A DNA stretch of 47,820 nucleotides, taken from Evernia prunastri (taxonomy: Eukaryota > Ascomycota > Lecanoromycetes > Lecanorales > Parmeliaceae). Shown one piece after another: positions 22,203-31,826 of this stretch. The stretch is from positions 1 to 47,820 of the forward strand of contig NKYR01000048.1 of NCBI GenBank assembly GCA_003184365.1, written 5' to 3'. The translations under genes and the position numbers were made by a program. The notes under the pieces were generated by a model. That model was not told where the DNA came from. It saw nothing but the letters and a program-made list of their open reading frames with translations, and searched no databases. The number at the start of each line of letters is the position of its first letter. Position 1 is the stretch's first letter.

Positions 22203-22269
22203 GGTTCTGGTTCTTGTTCTGGTTCTGGTTTCGGTTTTGGTTCTGGATTTGGATTTGGATTTGGTTCTG
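22203..22269 (+). repeat. Degenerate hexamer repeat GGTTCT / GGATTT
   Basis: About eleven consecutive six-base units vary between GGTTCT, GGTTTT and GGATTT. It is simple-sequence DNA in the intergenic block. Confidence 0.85.
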
Positions 22270-22396
22270 CTCCTCTCCATCAAACATCTAGCCAGCGATA
22301 ATGGCCAACACCCCACTCCGCTCCGCTCCATCTGGGCCCTATGATATAAATCCTCTCGCGTAAACCACATCTCTCGAGGCACCCTGCTTCTCTTAA

Positions 22397-22445
22397 CTTC
22401 CCTTCCCTTCCCTTCCCTTCCCTTACCTTCCCTTACCTTCCCTTC
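22397..22445 (+). repeat. CTTCC pentamer microsatellite
   Basis: Roughly nine units of CTTCC occur in a row, with two TTACC interruptions. Confidence 0.9.
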
Positions 22446-22840
22446 ACACAAACATCAGATCACATCACATCGCGTCGCTCCCTCACAGCAATAACAAGAA
22501 GGAAGGACGAGAGGGACAGAGAATAGAGAGAGGGGGGGGGGAAGAGAAGAGAAAGGAGAGAGCAACAGACGAGCCACGTCCGTCAACATGTAGGCTGATA
22601 TGCATTCTTTGGCTTCAACGTTTGCGTCTATGCGTGGATATGGATATGTATACACACACACACACGTATATACTGCCATACATACATAATCCACGTCTCA
22701 AAAAGCCAAAGCCGAGCCGGTCCGACTCGCTCGACCGGGGGGGTGCAGAGATGGAGCTCTGGCGGGTAGGGCTTGAGGTTGGAGTGAGTCGAGGGCGAGG
22801 GCGTTGGTGGGATTTGTGTGTTGGTTTGTTGTTTGTTTCT

Positions 22841-22877
22841 GAGGGGGGGGGGGGGGGGGGGGGGGGGGNGGGGGGGA
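22841..22877 (+). repeat. Poly-G run containing an assembly N
   Basis: An almost uninterrupted G tract of more than 30 bases carries one N at 22869, so its true length is not known. It is followed by a short GA repeat. Confidence 0.9.
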
Positions 22878-22894
22878 GAGAGAGAGAGAAAAGA

Positions 22895-22995
22895 GAGCGT
22901 GTGTGTGTGTGTGTGGAGTCGTGTGTGCGCAGTTGTGTGTGTGAAGTCGTTTGTGTGAAGTCGTGTGTGTGGAGTCGTGTGTATGTGCGGTCGTG
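22895..22995 (+). repeat. GT-rich minisatellite with GAGTC/AAGTC units
   Basis: Five or six irregular units of roughly 13-16 bp combine (GT)n with a GAGTC, AAGTC or GCGGTC end. They are simple-sequence derived and not coding. Confidence 0.75.
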
Positions 22996-23128
22996 TGTAG
23001 CCACGCAGAATCGATCAAGGTGTTGCTCTTGTTCATGTCTTCTCCGACTTCGGCGGCGGGATTCCGATCTCGTGGGCTCTGATGCTGGTTCGTGAGCTGA
23101 ATTACCTTCTTTTTGTTGGATGGATTGT

Positions 23129-23225
23129 CTTCTGCTTCCTCCTCCTGTTCTTCTTCTGCTGCTGCTGCTGCTGCTGCTGCTACTGCTTCTTCTTCTTCTC
23201 CTTCTTCTCCTTCTTCTTTTTCCTC
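23129..23225 (+). repeat. CTG/CTT trinucleotide repeat tract
   Basis: Runs of CTG (about eight) and CTT/CTC triplets lie one after another. Translations of this tract give poly-Leu, poly-Ser or poly-Cys frames that are not real proteins. Confidence 0.9.
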
Positions 23226-23892
23226 TCAACCTCCATCATCCAATCCTTCCTCCCTCTCAACCCTTTCTTACTTCCCCCCCTTCCTCCCCTCCATCGACTC
23301 GCCCATTCCTCCATCAGCACCATCAGCACCAGCACCACCATCACGACCATCAAGACGCTTCCTTCTCTCACCACATCATTCCCACGACCAATCTGTACTC
23401 GAGTGCAGGTGGAGTGCCTTGTTAGAGATCCACCCATCAACCCAACCCATTCATCCATCCCCTTCCCATAACCCCCTCATAGCCAATCAACCCCTTCCGC
23501 ACTCACCACGACCCGCCTTAGCGTTCCACTCAAAACACCATACACCAGATCACATCCCATCGAATCGCAGTCGCGTCAGTCCTTTATAGGCCTGTTGTTG
23601 AAAAGTAAAGTATATAAATATGCCTTCGACCGGACAACTGTACAAGATAGCCCAACGATCCAGAGCGAGTATCTTTGGGTGTAATTCGGGAACGGATTGA
23701 TGATAGACGTGCAGGGTGTCCCGTCTTTGTGGTCGTTGGCGGTGGTGTCTGTGGTGTGGATTTGGGGGGGGGGGAAGGTTGAAGGTTGAGGTTCCGAGGG
23801 GTAAGGAGGGCGGGGTGGTTCTGAAGGATACCGTGGCGTGTGGGCTCTGTGGACGGGTTGGAGGGTGGGTGTGGTTTGGAGGATGGTTGGGT

Positions 23893-23965
23893 GGGGATGG
23901 GGATGGGGATGGGGTTGAGGTTGAGGTTGAGGTTGAGATTGAGATTGAGATTGAGATTGGGATTG
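23893..23965 (+). repeat. G-quadruplex-prone hexamer repeat
   Basis: Four GGGG tracts separated by AT (23893-23914) run into GTTGAG and then GATTGA hexamers. The four-tract part fits the standard G4 pattern on the plus strand. Confidence 0.85.
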
Positions 23966-24388
23966 AACAGAGCGTGGTGGAGGTGGGGGTGGAGGTGAAG
24001 ATGGAAAGATCCGGAAGGAAGGAGAGGGGGGACAAAGGGGTGAAAGATGTGAGTTTTGGGTTGGGTTGAGGGGAATGTTGATCTCGAAGGTCGAGGCGGT
24101 GGTGGTGGTATGACTCAGAGACACGCATATCAATTGGAAGCGTAGTAGAGAATATAGGTGGTGGGCTGTTCTATCGGAAAGCATGGTGATTCGAACATGG
24201 GAGTTGTATTTTTCAAGGCTAGCAATCCTGTGCAATAGATTAGCTTGTGGTCTTTCTTTCAAGAAAGCATCATGGATTCTCGAACCGATGGCCAGGCTTC
24301 TGTAGGCGCGGCGGATCCAACCTCGACGTTATGCCGAAGGAGCCTCTTTCCTCTCTCCAGATCATACACCGTAAATGGCTGACATCCC

Positions 24389-25330
24389 TTAGAACCGCAA
24401 CTTTGGTCCCGCAAAAACCAGCAATATCGCCAGTACCCATAGTCCACCAATCCACGCATACAGCATCATCCTTCCCCACCACCCCTTTCCCTCACTCATC
24501 CGCTTCAGCAAGCCCATTCGCTTGCTGGCGGCCTCCATGCCTGTCGCGCTCTTGTCTAGTCCTTCCGTGGCGCGGTTCAGCACCTCGGTGTCGGCTTCTA
24601 ACGAAGTGGAGAAGGCGGTTGAGGAGGCTTTGAGTGATTGAGCGAGGGAGAGCAGGGAGGTGGTCAAGTTGGCGGATTCGGTATCGTTGTGGGTGAGGAG
24701 TTCGGCTTGCGTGATCTCTTTGTTGTCGGTGGACATTGCGGCCCCCGGCGGTTTATCGTTGGGCTTTTTTCGATTCCGTAATATGGATTTGGGCTCTTCT
24801 ATTGCTGGCGCTGCTGCTGCCTTCCTTGCTTCCGGTTGATCTTGCACCGCTAAGGGAGCGCTGGCAAGGGTGTCTTCGCCCAGTAGGTCCTCCTCATCCT
24901 CGGGTCCATAGAGCAAATCATCATCGTCGCCGTGGGCTTCGAGGTCACGCAATCGGTCTGTGAGTCGTTTGATCAAGGCCCGTTGAGCCGAGAGGGAGGA
25001 TTGGGCCGAGGCTCTTTGGGAGGGGAGTTTGAGGGATGAGGAGGAATGCTCGAGACGGAGGAGAAGGGTGCGCGCGTATTCGAGGTTCTGATTTGGCCAG
25101 CATTAGCTTCGTCATCTCTCGTCATCTGCCACCTGACACAAAGGGGAAAAGAGAAAAGGGAAAGGTGGGCAAGGTAGAATTACGGCAGATGTTTTGGTGC
25201 GCTCATAGCTGGAATGCTGTAATCGCGGGTCCGCTGTATCTGCCGAGAGGATCTTGTGCTCCAGGCGAGAGAGCACCCGACCGAGGTCTATGGCGGCTAC
25301 GTCGCGAGGGTTCAGGGAGCTGAGTGGCAT
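24389..25330 (-). CDS. USE1: USE1 family ER SNARE
   Basis: USE1 is an ER-resident SNARE (Qc-type) that works with Ufe1, Sec20 and Sec22 in Golgi-to-ER retrograde fusion. Two exons are inferred, 25330-25184 and 25087-24389, with a 96 nt intron (GTAATT...TCAG), giving 281 residues. The N-terminus (ALGR-like block DLGRVLSRLEHKIL) and the helical region NLEYARTLLLRLEHSS match the family. A charged, disordered middle with DDDDLLYGPEDEEDLL follows. The SNARE helix (LTTSLLSLAQSLKASS and on through SLEADTEVL) carries Asp where most Q-SNAREs have Gln in the zero layer, which is characteristic of USE1. The protein ends in a single C-terminal membrane anchor (LYAWIGGLWVLAILLVFA), so it is tail-anchored with a cytosolic SNARE domain. 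Confidence 0.9.
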
Positions 25331-26421
25331 GATTGACGTCGAAGTTTGGGGTACCTATTCAGCTTGGGATTTGTGGGGGGGAAGTTTTTGATGGAGGGGG
25401 GGGGGGAAATTGAAAGCGTCAGTGGCTATGCTTATTTTTTCATCATTGTACCGCTCCGACGTATTATGATTATTGTTATCATTGTTTTGCTTTTGGTGCT
25501 TTGCCGCTGTGTCACTTTGACCTCTCTTTCTCTCGACCGGGGCTGAGCGAGTAAAGAGACGAAAGGCTAAGAAGACCAAGAGAAAGAGACAGAGAAAGAT
25601 TGAGAGAGGGTAGAGAGAAGCGAGAGAAGAGCGGCTGAGCCGCTGAGGTCACCTATCACTTGGCCCCCATTTCCACAGTTACTGTGATTCTGACAGGGGG
25701 GCCCCAGGAGGGCGAATTCTTCGGGTGGCGCCGGCGCTAAAGTGCCTGGGAGGAAGGGCTAATGGGGGTGTTTTAAGCAACAGAAGGAAGTCTATGGTTG
25801 TTCGGGAAGCAGTGTTGACACATGATCGATCAACATGAATTATCTCCCTCTTCAGTTACCCCTTGATCGTTCCATCTCCCCATTTCCCGGGATCATCAAA
25901 AATTGGGGGAGGTTGGAATAATGCTGATACTGATACTGATGATTTGGGTTTGATTTTTGGGATTGCCGCATCGTGGCAGTGTCACTCTGCCATTGATGGC
26001 CATTATTGTCAAGTCAATGATCATTCATCGTTGAAATCCTAGTAAACTGTAGGTAGGCATCTATTGCCTACAATGCCCCCCCATCATCCATTCATTCATT
26101 AAAGGATTTCATGATGATGACTTCACTAAGGTTGTAGAGGAAAAGCCTAAAGGGGTTTGAGCTGATTGGTCTGTGAAGGAATACTCTATTTACATACCTT
26201 GAGATGGTCAAGGAAAATGTCATCATCTTTCCTTCCACACTACCTATCTGAAAACCTAAGCTACCCTAAACTTCACGCCTATTCTGACCCCATCTACCTC
26301 CTGCTCCCATTTCATTAAACTCCAAACAATATGCCTTTGACCCAGCTGCATAGGATTCCATCTACCCTGCTTGTGCACCAAGTGCAATGACAATTGCTCG
26401 ACTATCAATCCTACAATGCTT

Positions 26422-26442
26422 GATCAGCGCGAAGCGCTGATC
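26422..26442. repeat. Perfect 9 bp inverted repeat (hairpin)
   Basis: GATCAGCGC and GCGCTGATC are separated by GAA, giving a perfect stem of nine pairs with a three-base loop. There is no T-run after it and no neighbouring gene within 1 kb. Confidence 0.85.
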
Positions 26443-26572
26443 TTTACCCTCTCACCCGATACTAGCCCATTCCGTGGACTCTACTCTAGGTAAGGTATGC
26501 CCCATGCGTCATGACTGGTAAACTACCCATTCGAAGCACTGGAGGCCCTGTAGGTGTTTGCCATCGGCCCAG

Positions 26573-26722
26573 CCTCCTCATCCACCTCATGTGGCGTGGA
26601 CTGTGGCTTGTAGCATGCTGGTATCGTAGGCATTGCCATGGGACACGCCTCCTCACCTTCCTCGCCTAGCCGGATCCGTGGCTTGTAGCATGCTTGTCTC
26701 GTAATACTTTGGCCATGCTATA
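26573..26722 (+). repeat. Two diverged 75 bp tandem units
   Basis: CCTCCTCA recurs at 26573 and 26648, and GTGGCTTGTAGCATGC recurs at 26603 and 26678, so the period is 75 bp. The shared core is nearly identical while the rest has diverged. Confidence 0.75.
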
Positions 26723-28136
26723 CCGTTCCCGGGAAGATCTTCTTGACACAACAGAGGTCCAAAGCTAGCTGCAAATCTGCTTGTCTCTTTCAATCATCTT
26801 GTCCGCACCTGGTACGGCCACATTATAGTCGTTTAGGCCAAAGTATAGACGCTATCAAAGCCTTCGACTCCCAGTATTGGTTAAGGATCAGACCCCGGTG
26901 AGATGAGATCGTCAATTTTCCCGTGGGGGAGGAAACGTTTTTTGGTGAAGAAAACGTTGCGAAGGAAACCTCTTTGTGGCCCGGAGGATGACATACTTTC
27001 TCGGTCTTTCAAGGCATGTTGCGATGAAACTATTGGGTGTTCAAGGACCTGCCGCTATCACTACATCCGTGCTATTCAGAAGCTTTTGACATTCCGTTCC
27101 CGCAGTACGCGACCGATGCAAGGCACTTCGTGTCGTCTGCATAATTGGTATCGGCGGCACACCCAATGAACTGCGCCCTTGTCCTCTACTTCCTTAGTAA
27201 GCTTTTGAATGGACATATATGGTTCAATCAACCAGAGTCGTGAATAAAGATTCGAACCTCTGCGCAAGGCCTGCTGCTACCAGGAAACAGCCAGTCTGAT
27301 TCTGGAGGTCCATCGTTATTGCCCTGATACGAAAGACATCCTGTGAGGCTTTAACTGTTCCTTTCATCGCATCAAGATCCTCAGCTTGCAATTCATCTCA
27401 GTAACGTTTCTGTAGCCGTCTTCATACTTTTCGGTCATTTCGGCATGAGCCTGAAGCTTAAAGGTGCCAGACAGTCGGGTATTGCACATTTGGCAAGAAG
27501 AGCCCCGCTTGCCCCGGTGGACCCACTAGCGAAATTTGACGTCTCCGAGTAGGACGATTGAGTGGAGATTCGAGTAGTATAATGCATGATGTGTGTAGTC
27601 AGGCAGCCAACGACACCACAGCTTGAGCAAAGGTGTCAGCTACGATACCTCGTTGCTAGAGACTGAAAGCAATGGCTATGATAATGAAGGATTTTAGCAG
27701 CGAAACTGTAACCTTGATAGTCAGTTGTTAGCTGTGATATTTCTCCTTTCACCGATAGAAGCATGTCCGCAGTGCAAGAACGTGGATGTAATCGAAGCCG
27801 AGGATGGCGGGAGGATTGCCTACTCCTCCTGCTGGCCTTGAGCTGCAACCCTTGAAACTGCAACCGGATAGAATACTGATCCTTGATGGCTGCCCAGGCA
27901 CCAGACGAGGCATGCAGCTTAAATTCTTGGTCACGCTTGTCCTGTTTTGGAGTTGGCAAGATGAGCCTTCGTCTCCCTTCCGCTGGGATGATATATCCCG
28001 GACATTCTCGAGGGGAAAATGCCTCACGGTAACAGAGTGAAGTTGACCCGAGAAAAGGACTGAAACTTGTGGTCCCACGGGAATGCGACTGCTTTTCCCG
28101 GAGGTTCGTTACAGCTTGCAGATGCCCACTTTTACT

Positions 28137-28335
28137 TCCATTCGACGATGGACCGAAGAGGACCGAATCGATAATTGCTCCATGGATGCACAGCGGTAGG
28201 AAGTTCATGATAGCTTGCAGAAACACGTTTGCTGCGATTCCATGATGGATCGAAGATTATCCGTTCCACAAGGCCCCATTGACACACAGCCGCACATAGT
28301 GAAGTTCACCATGGCTAGCAGGAGAGCAGGGGGAT
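28137..28335 (+). repeat. Diverged ~90 bp direct repeat
   Basis: One unit reads ATTCGACGATGGACCGAAGA ... GAAGTTCATGATAGCTTGCAG. A second reads ATTCCATGATGGATCGAAGA ... GAAGTTCACCATGGCTAGCAG. A weaker related stretch (GTTCGTTACAGCTTGCAG) lies just upstream at about 28105. The units are old and of unknown origin. Confidence 0.55.
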
Positions 28336-29189
28336 CACTGGTTCTCTGAGACCCCATGGTCTGGTAACGGCTATGCATCCGTGGATGGAGACTTGCCGCG
28401 GTCACCTTCCGTCATGGAATTGAAGTCGATGGGGCCGAGTCGATAAGATCATCTCCTGACCCTTTCGAAGGAGACCAGCATCCCTCCCTCCCAAGGATTG
28501 AAGAATCTCGTTCCTTGGCAATCTGGTACTCTCTCTGCTGCTATCCGGACCGCCGTCAGGGCTGAAGCAAGTCAAGCTATAAAGAGTAGTGATGGGTTAA
28601 TCACCACCGAAAAAGCCTAGCAGCAAACCCGCCAAACCGGAAAAGCTAAAGCTGGTTGGGAGTGATCGATTGGTTGAATGAACCCGTGTCAATCTGCTGG
28701 AGTGCTGCATGGAACAAAAGACTTTTCAGACTACTGCTACCCGCAGGCTATCGGAATATATGTACCTCTGTCACGCGGTCTGCATTAGTCACTCCTAGGC
28801 TCGAGCTTCCTTGACCCGTTTGCCCCACTTACCCTCCTTGCCATTCCCACGTACCACGTACCACGTACCGCGCATGTGCTTGAGTCTCTGTCGAAACACG
28901 TTCCTACTTCCCAGCAGAGGAGAGGGAGTGGGAGTGGGAAAGATTGGAGTGGGGAGTGGGGAGTGGGAGGGGGAGAGTTGGTGTGTTTCGCTGTGGTGGG
29001 TTGTTTTTTTTGTTTTTGTTTTTGGTATTTCCATTCTTTGGCTATCACACTGCAGGCGAGTCAGCGGTTGACTTCATGTACACCTATTAGTGTGCCGCCC
29101 TTTGGAAGCTTCGGTGTGGTGAATTAACCTTATGCAAGTCGGGTTAATCTAGCAGGAGAGGAATTGTTGGATACCAGCGAATGCTTTGA

Positions 29190-29261
29190 CTTGGCATACT
29201 TGGCATTCTTGGCATACTTGGCATACTTGGCACACTTGGCACACTTGGCACACTTGGCACA
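29190..29261 (+). repeat. 9 bp minisatellite, eight copies
   Basis: CTTGGCATA or CTTGGCACA repeats eight times without a break in register. Variants are blocked: the CATA-type copies come first and four identical CACA-type copies last, which suggests recent unit duplication. Confidence 0.9.
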
Positions 29262-31826
29262 CTTTTGGGCAAGGGTCTTGAGGAGGTCGGCGTGGGCAAG
29301 CGAGATGAGGCGAGATGATATGAGCAAATCATGAAAGTACCTTGTGGAGAAAATTGTCGTTGGCCTGTCATCAAGATCAAGGTTTGACATTAACCTCTGA
29401 GAGGTTTAGGGGATTTTTTTGGGGGGGGGGGAAAAGGGGTGGAGGATGAATGGGAGCTGTTTAGGGTAATGATTGACACGTCACGGAAAAGCAATTAAGC
29501 TATTTAATTAAAGCCCACGCGACGGGGGAGATGGGATAGTACGAGTATGAATGAGATGGATAGGCTGGATGGGATGGATAGGCTGGGGCCAAGGGTAGAG
29601 AGTAGTTTAGGGTAGAATAGATACCTTGGATAGAGTATGGGTGAGAAAAAGCACCATCATAGACCGGACGGCCTAGTAATAATGGGTATTATGGGTAAGA
29701 ATGTAATACTCTAGTCAAATAATAATAATAAGGCACGGCCTCAGTACGTAGAGCCACCGACGTAGCAAATGATGATGCCAGGAATCCCTTTTCATAATCA
29801 TTTGACCCATGATTTGCAAATCATTCTTCGGATTATTCATTCTTTTAATACTTTCATTTATGTTAATTCTTTTTTTATAATTTCAACTTACCCGTAAGAT
29901 AAGTAAAATAAATAAAATCCATATTAAAATACTATTGCAAACTATTGCAATTCAATTCAATTCAATTCAATTAACTAAGGTAATCCTCAAACTAATAATT
30001 GAATTCCGTAAGGTAAAGCGAAATGCAACCAGGGTCAATGCCCGCATATTGCTCTAACAATAAGCCTGCATGACAGGTGTGGCCGAAGTCGCCATTTGCC
30101 CGCAGAAAGCAGGATTTCCATTTCCCTTTCCCCTTCCACTGCTAAACAACTGCGCACTTGCAAGCTCTACTCTTTTTTCCCCCCTTCTCTTTTTACTCCT
30201 AACTCTACTTCCCCCCCCCCCCCATTCTAACTGTCTACTCTCTCTTTTCCCCCCCCCACCACCACCACCACCCACTCACTCTATGTACCATTCAAAACTT
30301 AAGGACCCACATTATTATTATTATTATTTGGCCCGCCATCCCCCCCCCCCCCCCGCGCTCTTAGCGCTTGTCAACTTCCCGTTTCTTCCCCAAATAAATC
30401 GCCTGGCCCACCTTCCCTCAACTTCTTGTTTGTCAAAATCCTCCGTCTCTACTCAAGAAAAAGACCCAAAAAGACATTCTCGTCTCAAGAAAACCATTCC
30501 TCCCTTCTTCAAACTCTTACATCCATCTATTCATCTATTCATCTATCTTTCCATCTTTCTACCTTCCTCGCTCCAGAAAAGGATTACACCGCAATTTGGC
30601 CATTCATATCCCTACAAGGACTCCAAGATAATCTTAACTTCCATCGGATTGACAATCACTGTAACCCATAGTGAAAAAACAGAGGAAAACAGGAAACTCC
30701 CCACAGGACTCCGTCAGGTTCCATTATTCCCAAGGCCAGTACATGATAATATAGAGTGTGTCACTGCCAGCCGCATACAGCTCGTGAGATCTGGACATCC
30801 CGTCCTCATCTTTGGTAGTCAAACATGAGGTATTACCCTTCAGTCCCCTCTGGTTTCACATCAGATCAGCTTTTCCTTTTCGCGAGCGTTTTCTTTCCGT
30901 CCGTTGTCTTCGCATATTATATATTTCGTCCCATGTCATCCCATCTGGACTTTGTTTGCCCGACCGAGATTGGACGCCGTCCTGGACTTGCGCGTCGGCT
31001 GTTGTGTGAGGCCCCGTTATGCTTCCGGGAAGGCGCGATTCTTGGGTTTCCCATTCCATGGTACACCCTTTAACAAGGTCTGGCGGGTCTGGGTTCGAAA
31101 TTGCGGGACGGAAGGGAGCCACCCTTCTTCTATTCAACAACCCCAGGGCAGATTGAATTCCTCCGGGTCAAGCCAAGCCACCAACGGAACTGACAGCCAT
31201 TGCTTTTTTCCTCTCCTCGGGACATTGACACTGGACAAGAGAACTCGCGACCGCGGTTCGGGATCACAATGACGCACTGGCGCTGTAATCACCTCGTCAA
31301 ATCTGACTTCGGTTGTTTGCTGTCATGTTGCTACCTGTCCACGATTTGACATCATCATTCCAGGCATTTCTCATCGGGATTGGACTCGGATCTCCTCCTG
31401 AGGTCGTCGTCCGCACTGTTGTCTTCCTGAACATGAAATATGTGGCAATGGTATCCCGAGGACGGATTTGCTTTCCTCTGTACCCTTCCCAGGCATCCTT
31501 CTTGTGGTTCACACTACAAGGAGTGCTCTTGGAGGCGTACCGCTGCCAGTGTTCCGGATGCATTAGTGCTTGCTTTGCGCTTATCTTTACAATCTTCCCA
31601 GGAGGGCCTTTTTCTTAGGTTTCCGATGCTTCTGGTGTTCATCGATGGTCCATCAGCGATGCTGGCCCAACGTACCCAGGGCGTGCTAGACACGGACTGC
31701 TACTCCCGTGAGGTTTTCTGCTCAACTGGTGTTCCAGGCCTTTCGTCCGAAATAGTCTCGGGACGAGAATCAACTCTTGGATCCCGTGCTATGTGCTATT
31801 TGTGGTACTTGTCCGATGCTCTGAGG

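Larger units (their letters stand above)
21510..24388. other. Low-complexity, strand-asymmetric intergenic block
   Basis: No gene is supported in this 2.9 kb. Long open frames here are products of simple repeats. Blocks alternate: pyrimidine-rich (about 21900-22450), purine and G-rich (22490-22560 and 22735-22890), GT-rich (22895-22995), pyrimidine-rich (23105-23500) and G-rich (23760-24065). The flanking genes converge here (Smr on +, USE1 on -), so it holds two 3' ends. Confidence 0.6.
25331..31826. other. Long gene-poor intergenic region
   Basis: About 6.5 kb separate USE1 from the C2H2 regulator with no gene that I can support. Frames at 26903-27169, 27636-28226 and 30070-30828 show no family motif; the last is a translation of poly-C and simple repeats. 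It contains several short tandem and inverted repeats listed separately, an AT-rich part at 29820-30000, and poly-C/ATT tracts at 30210-30355. The part from about 30400 to 31826 has no stop-free conserved frame and is most simply read as the promoter and long 5' leader of the downstream regulator. Confidence 0.5.

Noticed and set aside
21880..23590. Several frames of 100-200 codons in the simple-repeat block
   Set aside because: They translate microsatellites (poly-Ser, poly-Leu, Pro/Ser and Arg runs), one runs through an N, and none has a domain.
23893..23965. Possible interstitial telomere repeat
   Set aside because: The units are GGGGAT and GTTGAG, not TTAGGG, and no orientation or subtelomeric context supports it.
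27236..27265. GAGGTTCGAATC on the minus strand, resembling a tRNA B box
   Set aside because: The flanking bases do not form a proper T stem, and no matching acceptor or anticodon arm could be folded. A similar word near 24190 also fails.
27636..28226. 196-codon minus-strand frame in the gene-poor region
   Set aside because: It has no family motif, overlaps the diverged repeats at its end, and has competing frames on the other strand.
29190..29261. Possible CRISPR-like array
   Set aside because: The units are contiguous 9-mers without spacers, and the genome is fungal. It is a minisatellite.
30070..30828. 252-codon plus-strand frame
   Set aside because: It is built largely on poly-C, ATT and ACC repeats, with no recognisable motif. 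It is probably leader or intergenic DNA.
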